Shown: positions 29,139-38,591, numbered from the stretch's first letter. The stretch is DNA of 64,000 nucleotides from Pseudomonas putida (GCF_002025705.1 NZ_CP018846.1:1355501-1419500), one strand, 5' to 3'. Notes: generated by a model not told the origin, from the sequence alone. A program made the numbers and translations.

Positions 29139-30470
29139 TCAGTTTTTTGCGCTGGAGTGTTTGCGCCCTTGGTCGCATAGGGCGAACACCACCACCAGCA
29201 CCCCGGCAATCGCCAGGATCAGCGCCACGCCATCGGTGGAATGGGTCGCAGACCCGGCCACCAGGGCCAACCCGCCCAGCGGCGCCAGGCCACCGGCTAC
29301 CGCCGTGCCGATTTCGCGGCCGGTGCCAAAGCCCGACGAGCGTGTCTGGGTCGGGAACTGACGGCTGAGGAACGAACCCTGTGGGGCGAACATCATCGGC
29401 GCGAGGATGCCGGTGCCGATAGCGATGGCGATGTAGATCTGGGTGGGCTCACCGGTGCTCAACAGTTGCAGGAACGGGTAGGCGAACAGCGCCGACAGCA
29501 CCCCGCCGAGCATCAGTACGGTCTTGCTGCTCCAGCGGTCGCACAGCCAGCCGAAGAACGGTACGGCGAAGATCGCCACCAGGCTTGCGATGGTCACCGA
29601 CAGCGACGTGACATGCGCCTGCACGCCCTTGAACTGGGTCAGGTAGGCCAGCGAGAAGGTCTTGAAGATGTAGCTCAGGGCGTTGTAGCCGATGGCCACG
29701 AAGAACACCACGGCCAGGCCCTTGAGGTCGTTCTTGAACAGCAGCTTCAACGGCGACACCTGCGGCTTGCTGCTGTCGGCCTGGTCCAGCTCCTTGAAGT
29801 CTGGTGTCTCGGGGATGCTCTTGCGCACCCACAGGCCGACCGCCACCAGGGCGATGCTGGCAATGAACGGGATGCGCCAGCCACCGGCGAGCAGGAAGTC
29901 GTTGCCATTCATGGTCAGCAGGTACACGGTCAGCGACGACAGCAGCAGCCCCAGGTTCAGCCCCAGCGCCGGCCACGCACCCTGGCTCCCGCGCTTGCCT
30001 TCACTGGCATGTTCGTAGGAGGTGACTGCTGCGCCGGACAGCTCGGCGCCCGCGCCCAGGCCCTGGATGATGCGGATTACCACCAGCAGGATCGGTGCCC
30101 AGATGCCGATGCTGGCATAGCTGGGGATCAAGCCGATCAGCGCCGTGCACACGCCCATCATGCAGAAGGTGATCACCAGCACATGCTTGCGCCCGAAGCG
30201 GTCACCCAGGTAGCCGAACAGGATGCCGCCGAAGGGGCGGGCGATGAAGCCGATGGCGAAGGTGGAGAAGGCCAGCAGCGAGGCCACCGCCGGGTTGCTG
30301 GCATCGAAGAAGATCTTCGAGAACACGATCGCCGCCATGGTCGCGTAGAGGTAGAAGTCGTACCACTCCAGCATCGAGCCGAAGATGGTCGCCGCTGCCA
30401 CCTTGCGCAGGCGCTTGCGTTGCTGTTGCGGGGTCTCGTGCGCGGCCGGGGCCGCCTCATGTACCGACAT
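29139..30470 (-). CDS. MFS transporter, metabolite:H+ symporter (MHS) family
   Basis: A 443-residue carrier with 12 predicted helices. The MHS hallmarks are present: ATIFGSMLEWYDFYLY (~residues 27-42), FGGILFGYLGDRFGRK (~79-94) and RIIQGLGAGAELSGAA (~137-152). Members import organic acids such as 2-oxoglutarate, shikimate or proline betaine. It lies 43 bases behind lhgO on the same strand, so it is probably cotranscribed and may import 2-hydroxyglutarate or 2-oxoglutarate; that is inferred from context only. Confidence 0.85.
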   Translation of the reverse strand: MSVHEAAPAAHETPQQQRKRLRKVAAATIFGSMLEWYDFYLYATMAAIVFSKIFFDASNPAVASLLAFSTFAIGFIARPFGGILFGYLGDRFGRKHVLVITFCMMGVCTALIGLIPSYASIGIWAPILLVVIRIIQGLGAGAELSGAAVTSYEHASEGKRGSQGAWPALGLNLGLLLSSLTVYLLTMNGNDFLLAGGWRIPFIASIALVAVGLWVRKSIPETPDFKELDQADSSKPQVSPLKLLFKNDLKGLAVVFFVAIGYNALSYIFKTFSLAYLTQFKGVQAHVTSLSVTIASLVAIFAVPFFGWLCDRWSSKTVLMLGGVLSALFAYPFLQLLSTGEPTQIYIAIAIGTGILAPMMFAPQGSFLSRQFPTQTRSSGFGTGREIGTAVAGGLAPLGGLALVAGSATHSTDGVALILAIAGVLVVVFALCDQGRKHSSAKN

Positions 30471-30513
30471 GGGGGGTTCCTTATTGTCTTTGTAGTTGTG
30501 GGTGCTGCAGGTT

Positions 30514-31707
30514 TCAGCGGGCCTTGAGGATCTTTTCGGCGATCATCTGGCCGATGGGAATGGCCGAGGTGGCAGCCGGCGACGGTGCATTGCAGACATG
30601 CACCATGCGCGGGGTTTCGGCGAACAGGAAATCGTGCACCAGGGTGCCATCGCGCATCACCGCCTGGGCCCGAATGCCCGCTTCGTAAGGCAGCAGGTCT
30701 GCCACTTCCAGCGATGGGCAGTATTTGCGGCATTGCTCCAGGTAACCGCGCTTGAACAGCGAGTTCTTCATCTCGGTGGTGCCGGAGCCGAGGTTGTTCC
30801 AGATTGTCTTCCAGAAGCCCGGGAAGCTGGCGTACTCGGCCACGTCGCGCCAATTGACCGAAAACTTGCGGTAGTTCTCGCGGCCGAAGCCGAGCACGGC
30901 ATTCGGGCCGACGGTGACGCTGCCGTCGATCATGCGGGTCAGGTGCACGCCGAGGAACGGCAGTTCCGGGTCGGGGATCGGGTAGATCAGGTGGTTGACG
31001 ATCTGGTTCTTGCTGGCAGGCAGGCGGTAGTACTCGCCGCGGAATGGGATGATCTGGTGGTCGATCTTCACCCCGGCCAGGCGCGCCAGGCGGTCGGACT
31101 GCAGGCCGGCACAGGCGACCAGCTGGCGGGCACGCCAGGTGTGGCTGTCGGTGCCGATGGCGACGTGGTCGGCATGCTCCTGGATTGCGCGCACGCTGGT
31201 CGAAAGGTGCACCTCGCCGCCGGCCTGGCGGATCACCTTGGCCATGGCGTTGCACACCTGGGTGTAGTCGACGATGCCGGTGGCATCGAGGAACAGCGCG
31301 CCCTTGCCGACGATGTTCGGTTCACGTTCAGCCAGTGCGGCGGCGTTCAGGCGCTCGACTTTCAGGCCGTTCTGCTGCGAACGCTCATACAGCGCCTGCA
31401 TGCGCTGCACTTCCAGGTCGTTGGAAGCCACCAGCAACTTGCCGCAGACCTCGAAGGCGATACCGTGCTCGCTGCAGAAATCCTTGGTCGCCTGGGCGCC
31501 ACGCTTGCACAGTTCGGCCTTGAGGCTGCCGGGTGCGTAATAGATGCCTGCATGGATCACGCCGCTGTTGTGGCCGGTCTGGTGACGGCCGAGGCTGGCT
31601 TCCTTTTCCAGGATCAGCAGGGATGCGCCCGGGCGCTGTTCGAGCAGGGCCATCGCAGTGGCGAGGCCGACGATGCCGCCGCCGATGATGCAGTAGTCGT
31701 AAGTCAT
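30514..31707 (-). CDS. lhgO: L-2-hydroxyglutarate oxidase
   Basis: A 397-residue FAD-dependent oxidase. The Rossmann start is CIIGGGIVGLATAMALLEQRPG (landmark, residues ~6-27) with ExxxLGRHQTGHNSGVIHAGIYY (landmark ~36-60) and a C-terminal FAD segment near HVCNAPSPAAT. These match LhgO/YgaF, which oxidises L-2-hydroxyglutarate to 2-oxoglutarate and passes electrons to the quinone pool. In pseudomonads it works with CsiD in lysine/glutarate breakdown, but csiD is not here. The FadR-type regulator lies upstream on the same strand, and an operator-like box lies 37 bases before the start codon. Confidence 0.9.
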   Translation of the reverse strand: MTYDYCIIGGGIVGLATAMALLEQRPGASLLILEKEASLGRHQTGHNSGVIHAGIYYAPGSLKAELCKRGAQATKDFCSEHGIAFEVCGKLLVASNDLEVQRMQALYERSQQNGLKVERLNAAALAEREPNIVGKGALFLDATGIVDYTQVCNAMAKVIRQAGGEVHLSTSVRAIQEHADHVAIGTDSHTWRARQLVACAGLQSDRLARLAGVKIDHQIIPFRGEYYRLPASKNQIVNHLIYPIPDPELPFLGVHLTRMIDGSVTVGPNAVLGFGRENYRKFSVNWRDVAEYASFPGFWKTIWNNLGSGTTEMKNSLFKRGYLEQCRKYCPSLEVADLLPYEAGIRAQAVMRDGTLVHDFLFAETPRMVHVCNAPSPAATSAIPIGQMIAEKILKAR

Positions 31708-31743
31708 GCAGGGGTACCTTGGTGTTCTTGTCGGTGGATCTGC

Positions 31744-31762
31744 TTATCAGGTTGTCAGACTA
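31744..31762. promoter_or_regulatory. Putative FadR-type operator before lhgO
   Basis: TTATCAGGTTGTCAGACTA, 37-55 bases upstream of the lhgO start. It contains TTGTCAGACTA, one base off the perfect palindrome TTGTCAGACAA seen before the regulator gene. FadR-family proteins bind short dyads with GT and AC half-sites, so this is the likely site for the neighbouring regulator. Confidence 0.7.
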
Positions 31763-31810
31763 AGTAGTGCGTAAAAAGGCCCGCGTCAGGCCGCGTCGGT
31801 ATCTCCGGGG

Positions 31811-32521
31811 TCAGTCGAGGGCGGGGAGGTCGATCTTCAGGCGCCTGGCCGAGGCGCGCAGGTGTGCTTCGGCGCAGGCTGCGGCAGCTTGGCGGTCACC
31901 AGCTGCGATGGCCTGGTACAGCGCCTGGTGTTCGCGGTTGGCATCGGCCGAGCCCCCCACCGAGTGGGCGGCGGAGTTCTCCCAGGCGGTGCGCCGGGCG
32001 CTGGCCAGCTGGCCGCCGAGGAAGTCGTGAAAAGCCACGAAGTAATCGTTCTTGCTGGCTTCGGCAATTGCCCGGTGGAACGCCACGTCGGCAGCCGAAG
32101 CGGTGGCGAAGTCGCTGCGCTTGTCGAGCATTTCCTGCAGGGCCTTGGCCATGTGGGCCAGGTCTTGTTCATCACGGCGGCGGGCGGCGATGGCGGCGGC
32201 CTGGGTTTCGATCCACAGGCGCATCTCGAACATCTGCACCAGGTCCGGCTTGCGGCCATTGCTGCCGGGGAAGCGGAACACGGTGCCGGCGGGTGTTTGC
32301 GAAATGTAGGAACCGAGCCCGCGACGGGCGATCAGAACGCCGTCGGCCTTGAGCTGCGCCACGGCCTCGCGCACCACCGAGCGGCTGACGTTCAGCTGTT
32401 CGGCCAGTTGCTGTTCGGTGGGCAGGCGCGATTCGGCGGCCAGGCGGCCGGAATCGATCTCGGCGCGAATGGCGCTGACGACCCGCTCGACCAGGGTGTC
32501 GGGGCGCTGGAGCTCTAGCAT
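31811..32521 (-). CDS. FadR/GntR-family transcriptional regulator (probable LhgR)
   Basis: A 236-residue regulator: winged-helix DNA-binding domain at ~10-75 (LPTEQQLAEQLNVSRSVVREAVAQL) and a helical FCD ligand-binding domain with the metal-type residues in DVAFHRAIAEAS (~145) and further histidines (EHQALYQAI, AEAHL). Adjacent lhgO and the shared operator boxes suggest it is the L-2-hydroxyglutarate-responsive repressor; such a FadR-type repressor, LhgR, is known from P. putida W619. A copy of the box 17 bases before its own start implies autorepression. Identity with LhgR needs a sequence comparison. Confidence 0.82.
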   Translation of the reverse strand: MLELQRPDTLVERVVSAIRAEIDSGRLAAESRLPTEQQLAEQLNVSRSVVREAVAQLKADGVLIARRGLGSYISQTPAGTVFRFPGSNGRKPDLVQMFEMRLWIETQAAAIAARRRDEQDLAHMAKALQEMLDKRSDFATASAADVAFHRAIAEASKNDYFVAFHDFLGGQLASARRTAWENSAAHSVGGSADANREHQALYQAIAAGDRQAAAACAEAHLRASARRLKIDLPALD

Positions 32522-32537
32522 GGAAACGGTTGCCTAG

Positions 32538-32556
32538 TTATCAGGTTGTCAGACAA
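32538..32556. promoter_or_regulatory. Putative FadR-type operator before the regulator gene
   Basis: TTATCAGGTTGTCAGACAA with the perfect 11-base palindrome TTGTCAGACAA at 32546-32556. Seventeen of nineteen bases are shared with the box before lhgO, in the same orientation. It lies 17 bases upstream of the regulator start, where binding would block transcription. Confidence 0.7.
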
Positions 32557-32628
32557 TGCCTGTGTGGGGATGGGCTGTCAATGGTGCGTTGGGGCTGGAG
32601 TGCATGTCTGGAGAGATTCATTGCCTTT

Positions 32629-32844
32629 GAGATCGAGCGCCGCCCGCGCGGCGCATCGCGGATGAATCCGCTCCTACATTTGTTGCAACGTGGCCATGCC
32701 TGTGAGGCCATGGTTGTCAGCCTTGTTTGCAATACTCGAGACATGCGCCAAGGCTGGCGACCATGGCGTAACAGGTTCGGCACGTTGCAACAAATGTAGG
32801 AGCGGATTCATCCGCGATGCGCCGTGCGGGCGGCGCTCGATCTC
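32629..32844. repeat. Large REP-bounded palindromic element, copy B
   Basis: Together with the operator this fills the 369-base gap between the regulator gene and the small unknown gene; no ORF is credible here. Arms GAGATCGAGCGCCGCCCG / CGGGCGGCGCTCGATCTC, REP cores with GGATGAATCCGCTCCTAC / GTAGGAGCGGATTCATCC, and inner GTTGCAACGTG boxes match copy A. The core between the boxes matches the reverse complement of copy A, while the outer right flank (GCGCTGAGAATC then GGCATACACC) matches copy A directly. Confidence 0.85.
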
Positions 32845-32890
32845 CCACGCGCTGAGAATCTATCGGCATACACCCCGCAGCCCCAATATC

Positions 32891-33244
32891 TCAGAGCTCG
32901 CTGACGAAGGTGCCAGTGCCATCAAGGATATTGCGCAGGGTCAGCGCCACTTCCTCAAGGTCGGTCCCCGCCGAAGTCAGCACGATCTCCAGCGCCTCAT
33001 CCCCTTTCAGCGCATCGCGATCCCCGGCCGCCACCTCGATCAGCAAGCGCTGCGCACTCAAGGTCACCTTCAGCCCATCCAGGGTCGACGGCTCGTCATC
33101 CAGGGTCAGGTCGACGGTGTCTTCATCCGGGTAGCGGGTCAGCAGAAACATCTGCCCCTTGTCGCTGTGGCAGCACAGGGTCGCCATGTTGTCTTCCTCG
33201 TCATCGCAAGGGGTGGCGAACAGCAAGGCGGTGTGGATTTGCAT
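32891..33244 (-). CDS. Small acidic protein of unknown function
   Basis: A 117-residue product from MQIHTALLF, or 98 residues from MATLCCHSDKG at 33187. The second start has the better ribosome site (GAGGAAG, 6 bases upstream); the first keeps an extra CDDEEDN segment. The body looks like an all-beta/alpha small domain: GQMFLLTRYPDEDTVDLTLDD, then GLKVTLSAQRLLIEVA and an amphipathic C-terminal helix (EEVALTLRNIL). The strand pattern faintly recalls Imm10-type immunity proteins, but I would not assign that. No partner genes: element B lies on one side and gdhB diverges on the other. Confidence 0.6.
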   Translation of the reverse strand: MQIHTALLFATPCDDEEDNMATLCCHSDKGQMFLLTRYPDEDTVDLTLDDEPSTLDGLKVTLSAQRLLIEVAAGDRDALKGDEALEIVLTSAGTDLEEVALTLRNILDGTGTFVSEL

Positions 33245-33519
33245 GGCTACGACTCGGGTCAAGGGAAATGAGAGGGAATTCTGACAGCCTTGCAAACATC
33301 CATAAACGTAAAGTTGCCAGCCCTTGACCGAAATTGTCGCAGCCTCGCAAGCGGCAATGACCGCTCAGTCGTTAAGCTTCGGCGAGCCCTGAGCGTGCCT
33401 GCCACGTTCAACGTCTGGTTTTTACCGTCCGGCTTGCCACGGGTTGGCTATCGTTGATCCGTACATGGCGGACGTGCGCGACGCTTCAACTAATACAAAG
33501 CCCAAGCGGAGTACCACAG

Positions 33520-36500
33520 ATGGCGTTCTTCACCGCAGCCAGCAAAGCCGACTTCCAGCATCAACTGCAAGCGGCCCTGGCGCAGCACATCAGCGAACAG
33601 TCCCTGCCACAAGTGGCGCTATTCGCCGAGCAGTTCTTCGGCATCATCTCTCTGGACGAACTTACCCAGCGCCGGCTTTCCGACCTGGCCGGCTGCACCC
33701 TGTCGGCGTGGCGGATCATCGAGCGCTTCGACCCCGAGTACCCGCAAGTGCGGGTGTACAACCCCGATTACGAACGCAATGGCTGGCAATCGACCCACAC
33801 CGTGGTCGAAGTGCTGCACCACGACCTGCCGTTCCTGGTCGACTCGGTGCGCACCGAGCTCAACCGCCGCGGCTACAGCATCCATACCTTGCAGACCACG
33901 GTGCTGAGCGTGCGCCGGGGCGCCAAGGGCGAACTGCTCGAACTGCTGCCCAAGGGTACCCAGGGCGAGGGCGTGCGCCACGAATCGCTGATGTACCTGG
34001 AAATCGACCGCTGCGCCAATGCCGCCGAGCTCAACGTGCTTACACGCGAGATCGAGCAGGTGCTGGCCGAAGTGCGCGTGGCAGTGGCCGATTTCGAACC
34101 GATGAAAGCCAAGCTGCGTGAAGTCGTCGCCGAGGTGGAAAACACCGCTTATGGCCCGGTCCAGCATGAAAAGGGCGAGGTCAAGGCCTTCCTCGAATGG
34201 CTGCTGGACAACCACTTCACCTTCCTCGGCTATGAAGAATTCACCGTCCAGGCCGACAGCTCCGGCGGCCAGATGACCTACGACGAGCAGTCGTTCCTCG
34301 GTCTGCCGCGCCGCCTGCGGGTGGGCCTGACAGCAGAAGAACTGCGCATCGAAGACTACGCCGTGGCCTACCTCAACGAGCCGCTGCTGCTGTCGTTCGC
34401 CAAGGCCGCGCTGCCCAGCCGCGTGCATCGCCCGGCTTACCCGGACTACGTGTCGATCCGCCAGCTGGGCGCTGACGGCAAGGTCATCAAGGAACACCGG
34501 TTCATGGGCCTGTACACCTCGTCGGTGTATGGCGAGAGCGTGCATGCCATCCCTTACATCCGCGTGAAGGTTGCCGAGGTCGAGCGCCGTTCCGGCTTCG
34601 ACCCGAAAGCGCACCTGGGCAAGGAACTGGCCCAGGTGCTCGAAGTGCTGCCGCGCGACGACCTGTTCCAGACCCCGGTCGATGAGCTGTTCAGCACCGT
34701 GATGTCGATCGTGCAGATCCAGGAGCGCAACAAGATCCGCGTGTTCCTGCGCAAGGACCCGTACGGGCGCTTCTGCTACTGCCTGGCCTACGTGCCGCGC
34801 GAGATCTACTCCACCGAAGTGCGGCAGAAGATCCAGCAGGTGCTGATGGAGCGCCTGAAGGCCAGTGACTGTGAGTTCTGGACCTTCTTCTCCGAGTCGG
34901 TGCTGGCGCGCGTGCAGCTGATTCTGCGGGTCGACCCGAAGAACCGCATCGACATCGACCCGCAGCAACTGGAAAACGAAGTGATCCAGGCCTGCCGCTC
35001 GTGGCATGACGACTACTCGGCACTGGTCATCGAGAACTTCGGCGAAGCCCAGGGCACCAACATCCTCGCGGACTTCCCCAAGGGCTTCCCGGCGGGCTAC
35101 CGCGAGCGCTTCCCGGCGCACTCGGCCGTGGTCGACCTGCAGCACGTGGTGGCGTTGTCCGAAAGCAAGCCATTGGCGATGAGCTTCTACCAGCCCCTGA
35201 CGCGCTTGGGCGACCGCCTGTTGCACTGCAAGCTGTACCACGCCGACACCCCGCTGGCGCTATCGGACGTGCTGCCGATCCTGGAAAACCTCGGCCTGCG
35301 CGTGCTCGGCGAATTCCCTTACCGCCTGCGCCATGCCAGTGGGCGTGAGTTCTGGATCCACGACTTTGCCTTCACCTACAGCGAAGGCCTGAACCTGGAC
35401 ATCCAGCAGCTCAACGACACCCTGCAGGATGCCTTTGTCCACATCGTCAACGGCGACGCCGAGAACGACGCCTTCAACCGCCTGGTGCTCACCGCCGGCC
35501 TGCCATGGCGTGACGTGGCGCTGTTGCGCGCCTATGCCCGCTATCTCAAGCAGATCCGCCTGGGCTTCGACCTTGGCTACATCGCCAGCACCCTGAACAA
35601 CCACACCGACATCGCCCGCGAGCTGACGCGGTTGTTCAAGACCCGCTTCTACCTGGCGCGCAAGCTCACCATCGAGGACCTGGACGACAAGCAGCAGCGC
35701 CTGGAGCAGGCGATTCTCACTGCCCTGGACGAGGTCCAGGTGCTCAACGAGGACCGCATCCTGCGGCGCTACCTGGACTTGATCAAGGCCACCCTGCGCA
35801 CCAACTTCTACCAGCCGGATGCCAACGGCCAGAACAAGTCGTACTTCAGCTTCAAGTTCAACCCCAAGCTGATTCCCGAACTGCCCAAACCGGTGCCGAA
35901 GTTCGAAATCTTCGTCTATTCGCCACGGGTCGAGGGCGTGCACCTGCGTTTCGGCAATGTCGCCCGCGGCGGCCTGCGCTGGTCGGACCGCGAAGAAGAC
36001 TTCCGCACCGAAGTACTGGGCCTGGTGAAAGCCCAGCAAGTGAAGAACTCGGTGATCGTGCCGGTCGGCGCCAAGGGTGGCTTCCTGCCGCGCCGTCTGC
36101 CGCTGGGCGGCACGCGCGACGAAATCGCCGCCGAAGGCGTGGCCTGCTACCGCATCTTCATTTCCGGCCTGCTCGACATCACTGACAACCTCAAGGACGG
36201 TGGCGTGGTGCCGCCGGCCAACGTGGTGCGTCATGACGATGACGACCCGTACCTGGTGGTGGCGGCCGACAAGGGCACGGCGACCTTCTCTGATATCGCC
36301 AACGGCATCGCCATCGACTACGGCTTCTGGCTCGGCGATGCGTTCGCTTCGGGTGGCTCGGCCGGTTACGACCACAAGAAGATGGGCATCACTGCCCGTG
36401 GCGCCTGGGTCGGCGTGCAGCGCCACTTCCGCGAGCGCGGCATCAACGTGCAGCAGGACCCGATCACCGTGATTGGCGTCGGCGACATGGCCGGTGACGT

Positions 36501-38385
36501 ATTCGGCAACGGCCTGCTGATGTCTGAAAAGCTGCAACTGGTGGCGGCGTTCAACCACCTGCACATCTTCATCGACCCCAACCCGGACCCTGCCACCAGC
36601 TTCGTCGAGCGCAAGCGCCTGTTCGACCTGCCGCGCTCGGCCTGGAGCGACTACGACGCCAGCATCATGTCCGAAGGCGGCGGGATCTTCCCGCGCAGTG
36701 CCAAGAGCATCGCCATCAGCCCGCAGATGAAGGAACGCTTCGCCATCGAGGCAGACCGCCTGACCCCGACCGAACTGCTGCACGCACTGCTCAAGGCACC
36801 GGTCGACCTGCTGTGGAACGGCGGCATCGGCACCTACGTCAAGGCCAGCAGCGAAAGCCACGCCGATGTCGGCGACAAGGCCAACGACGCCTTGCGCGTC
36901 AACGGCAACGAGCTGCGCTGCAAGGTGGTGGGCGAGGGCGGCAACCTCGGCATGACCCAACTCGGCCGTGTCGAGTTCGGCCTGCACGGCGGCGCCACCA
37001 ACACCGACTTCATCGACAACGCGGGTGGCGTGGACTGCTCCGACCACGAGGTCAACATCAAGATCCTGCTCAACGAAGTGGTGCAGGGTGGCGACATGAC
37101 CGAGAAGCAGCGCAACCAACTGCTTGGCAGCATGACCGACGAAGTGGCCAGCCTCGTGCTGGGCAACAACTACAAGCAGACCCAGGCGCTGTCGCTGGCA
37201 GCCCGCCGCGCCCGCGAGCGGATCGCCGAGTACAAGCGCCTGATGGCCGACCTCGAAGGCCGTGGCAAGCTGGACCGGGCCATCGAGTTCCTGCCGTCCG
37301 AAGATCAGTTGGCCGAACGCCTGGCCGCTGGCCAGGGCCTGACCCGCGCCGAGCTGTCGGTGCTGATCTCGTACAGCAAGATCGACCTGAAGGAGCAATT
37401 GCTCAAGTCGCTGGTACCGGACGACGACTACCTGACCCGCGACATGGAAACCGCCTTCCCGCCGTCGCTGGTCAGCAAATTCGCCGACGCCATGCGCCGT
37501 CACCGCCTGAAGCGCGAAATCGTCAGCACCCAGATCGCCAACGACCTGGTCAACAACATGGGTATCACCTTCGTCCAGCGCCTGAAGGAGTCGACCGGCA
37601 TGAGCCCGGCCAACGTTGCCGGGGCCTATGTGATCGTGCGCGACATCTTCCACCTGCCGCACTGGTTCCGCCAGATCGAGGCGCTGGACTACCAGGTGCC
37701 AGCGGAAATCCAGCTGACCTTGATGGACGAGCTGATGCGCCTGGGCCGCCGCGCCACCCGCTGGTTCCTGCGTAGCCGGCGCAATGAGCAGGATGCCGGG
37801 CGTGACACCGCGCACTTCGGGCCGAAGATCGCCCAGCTGGGGCTCAAGCTCGACGAGCTGCTCGAAGGCCCGACCCGCGAGCGCTGGATGGTGCGTTACC
37901 AGAGCTTCGTCGACGCAGGTGTACCGGAGTTGCTGGCGCGCATGGTTGCCGGTACCACCCACCTGTACACCCTGCTGCCGATCATCGAGGCCTCCGACGT
38001 GACCGGCCATGAGCCGGCGCAGGTGGCCAAGGCGTTCTTCGCCGTGGGCAGCGCGCTGGACCTGACCTGGTACCTGCAGGAAATCAGCAACCTGCCGGTG
38101 GAAAACAACTGGCAGGCCCTGGCCCGCGAGGCGTTCCGCGACGACATCGACCTGCAGCAGCGGGCGATCACCATCTCGGTGTTGCAGATGGCCGATGGCC
38201 CGGAGGACATGGATGCCCGTGTGGCGCTGTGGGCCGAGCAGCACCGGGTGATGGTCGAGCGCTGGCGCGCCATGCTCGATGACCTGCGCAATGCCACGGG
38301 CACCGACTATGCGATGTACGCGGTGGCCAACCGCGAGCTGGTCGACCTGGCCATGAGCGGGCAGGCGGCGGTGGTGCCGTCCTGA
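33520..38385 (+). CDS. gdhB: NAD-specific glutamate dehydrogenase, large (180-kDa) type
   Basis: About 1621 residues, cytoplasmic. It converts glutamate to 2-oxoglutarate and ammonia with NAD+, a catabolic role in pseudomonads. The long N-terminal half carries ACT-like regulatory segments. The dehydrogenase core follows with GGLRWSDREEDFRTEVLGL (landmark ~826), the catalytic-lysine loop VGAKGGF (~850) and the nucleotide-binding region GVGDMAGDVFGNGLL (~990). Start chosen at MAFFTAASKADF, which gives the length known for the P. putida enzyme; a longer ORF opens at 33454. It ends in a strong terminator. No operon partner. Confidence 0.96.
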   Translation: MAFFTAASKADFQHQLQAALAQHISEQSLPQVALFAEQFFGIISLDELTQRRLSDLAGCTLSAWRIIERFDPEYPQVRVYNPDYERNGWQSTHTVVEVLHHDLPFLVDSVRTELNRRGYSIHTLQTTVLSVRRGAKGELLELLPKGTQGEGVRHESLMYLEIDRCANAAELNVLTREIEQVLAEVRVAVADFEPMKAKLREVVAEVENTAYGPVQHEKGEVKAFLEWLLDNHFTFLGYEEFTVQADSSGGQMTYDEQSFLGLPRRLRVGLTAEELRIEDYAVAYLNEPLLLSFAKAALPSRVHRPAYPDYVSIRQLGADGKVIKEHRFMGLYTSSVYGESVHAIPYIRVKVAEVERRSGFDPKAHLGKELAQVLEVLPRDDLFQTPVDELFSTVMSIVQIQERNKIRVFLRKDPYGRFCYCLAYVPREIYSTEVRQKIQQVLMERLKASDCEFWTFFSESVLARVQLILRVDPKNRIDIDPQQLENEVIQACRSWHDDYSALVIENFGEAQGTNILADFPKGFPAGYRERFPAHSAVVDLQHVVALSESKPLAMSFYQPLTRLGDRLLHCKLYHADTPLALSDVLPILENLGLRVLGEFPYRLRHASGREFWIHDFAFTYSEGLNLDIQQLNDTLQDAFVHIVNGDAENDAFNRLVLTAGLPWRDVALLRAYARYLKQIRLGFDLGYIASTLNNHTDIARELTRLFKTRFYLARKLTIEDLDDKQQRLEQAILTALDEVQVLNEDRILRRYLDLIKATLRTNFYQPDANGQNKSYFSFKFNPKLIPELPKPVPKFEIFVYSPRVEGVHLRFGNVARGGLRWSDREEDFRTEVLGLVKAQQVKNSVIVPVGAKGGFLPRRLPLGGTRDEIAAEGVACYRIFISGLLDITDNLKDGGVVPPANVVRHDDDDPYLVVAADKGTATFSDIANGIAIDYGFWLGDAFASGGSAGYDHKKMGITARGAWVGVQRHFRERGINVQQDPITVIGVGDMAGDVFGNGLLMSEKLQLVAAFNHLHIFIDPNPDPATSFVERKRLFDLPRSAWSDYDASIMSEGGGIFPRSAKSIAISPQMKERFAIEADRLTPTELLHALLKAPVDLLWNGGIGTYVKASSESHADVGDKANDALRVNGNELRCKVVGEGGNLGMTQLGRVEFGLHGGATNTDFIDNAGGVDCSDHEVNIKILLNEVVQGGDMTEKQRNQLLGSMTDEVASLVLGNNYKQTQALSLAARRARERIAEYKRLMADLEGRGKLDRAIEFLPSEDQLAERLAAGQGLTRAELSVLISYSKIDLKEQLLKSLVPDDDYLTRDMETAFPPSLVSKFADAMRRHRLKREIVSTQIANDLVNNMGITFVQRLKESTGMSPANVAGAYVIVRDIFHLPHWFRQIEALDYQVPAEIQLTLMDELMRLGRRATRWFLRSRRNEQDAGRDTAHFGPKIAQLGLKLDELLEGPTRERWMVRYQSFVDAGVPELLARMVAGTTHLYTLLPIIEASDVTGHEPAQVAKAFFAVGSALDLTWYLQEISNLPVENNWQALAREAFRDDIDLQQRAITISVLQMADGPEDMDARVALWAEQHRVMVERWRAMLDDLRNATGTDYAMYAVANRELVDLAMSGQAAVVPS

Positions 38386-38401
38386 ACCTTGAGCTGAAAT
38401 G

Positions 38402-38435
38402 AAAAGCCCCGGCAGCGATGCCGGGGCTTTTTTTA
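38402..38435 (+). terminator. Terminator of gdhB
   Basis: AAAGCCCCGGC - AGCGAT - GCCGGGGCTTT followed by a run of T on the + strand, 17 bases after the stop. The A-run before it means it could also stop transcripts from the other side. Confidence 0.9.
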
Positions 38436-38450
38436 TGCCTGTGCTGGCCC

Positions 38451-38567
38451 TTGTGGGAGCGGCCTTGCGTGGCGATAGGGCTGCGCAGCAGCCCCTGCAA
38501 TCTAGCGAGGGGCTCAAATCTGGGGGGGCGCTACGCACCCCTATCGCGACGCAAGGCCGCTCCCACA
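38451..38567. repeat. REP pair (inverted)
   Basis: TTGTGGGAGCGGCCTTGCG with GCGATAGGGCTGCGCAGCAGCCCC, then the facing arm with CACCCCTATCGCGACGCAAGGCC and GCTCCCACA. Uses the GTGGGAGC version of the REP head. Lies between the convergent gdhB and ppsR. Confidence 0.85.
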
Positions 38568-38591
38568 GTGCCGCTTCAACAGGGTCGGTGT

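Noticed and set aside
32629..32844. Element B as a small RNA gene
   Set aside because: The structure is a repeat shared with 20551-20789, and no promoter or terminator with a T-run is visible; it is better described as a repeat.
35260..38538. 1092-codon open frame on the minus strand across gdhB
   Set aside because: Same reason: shadow of the GDH gene, rich in His/Val/Gln/Asp, with no family resemblance.
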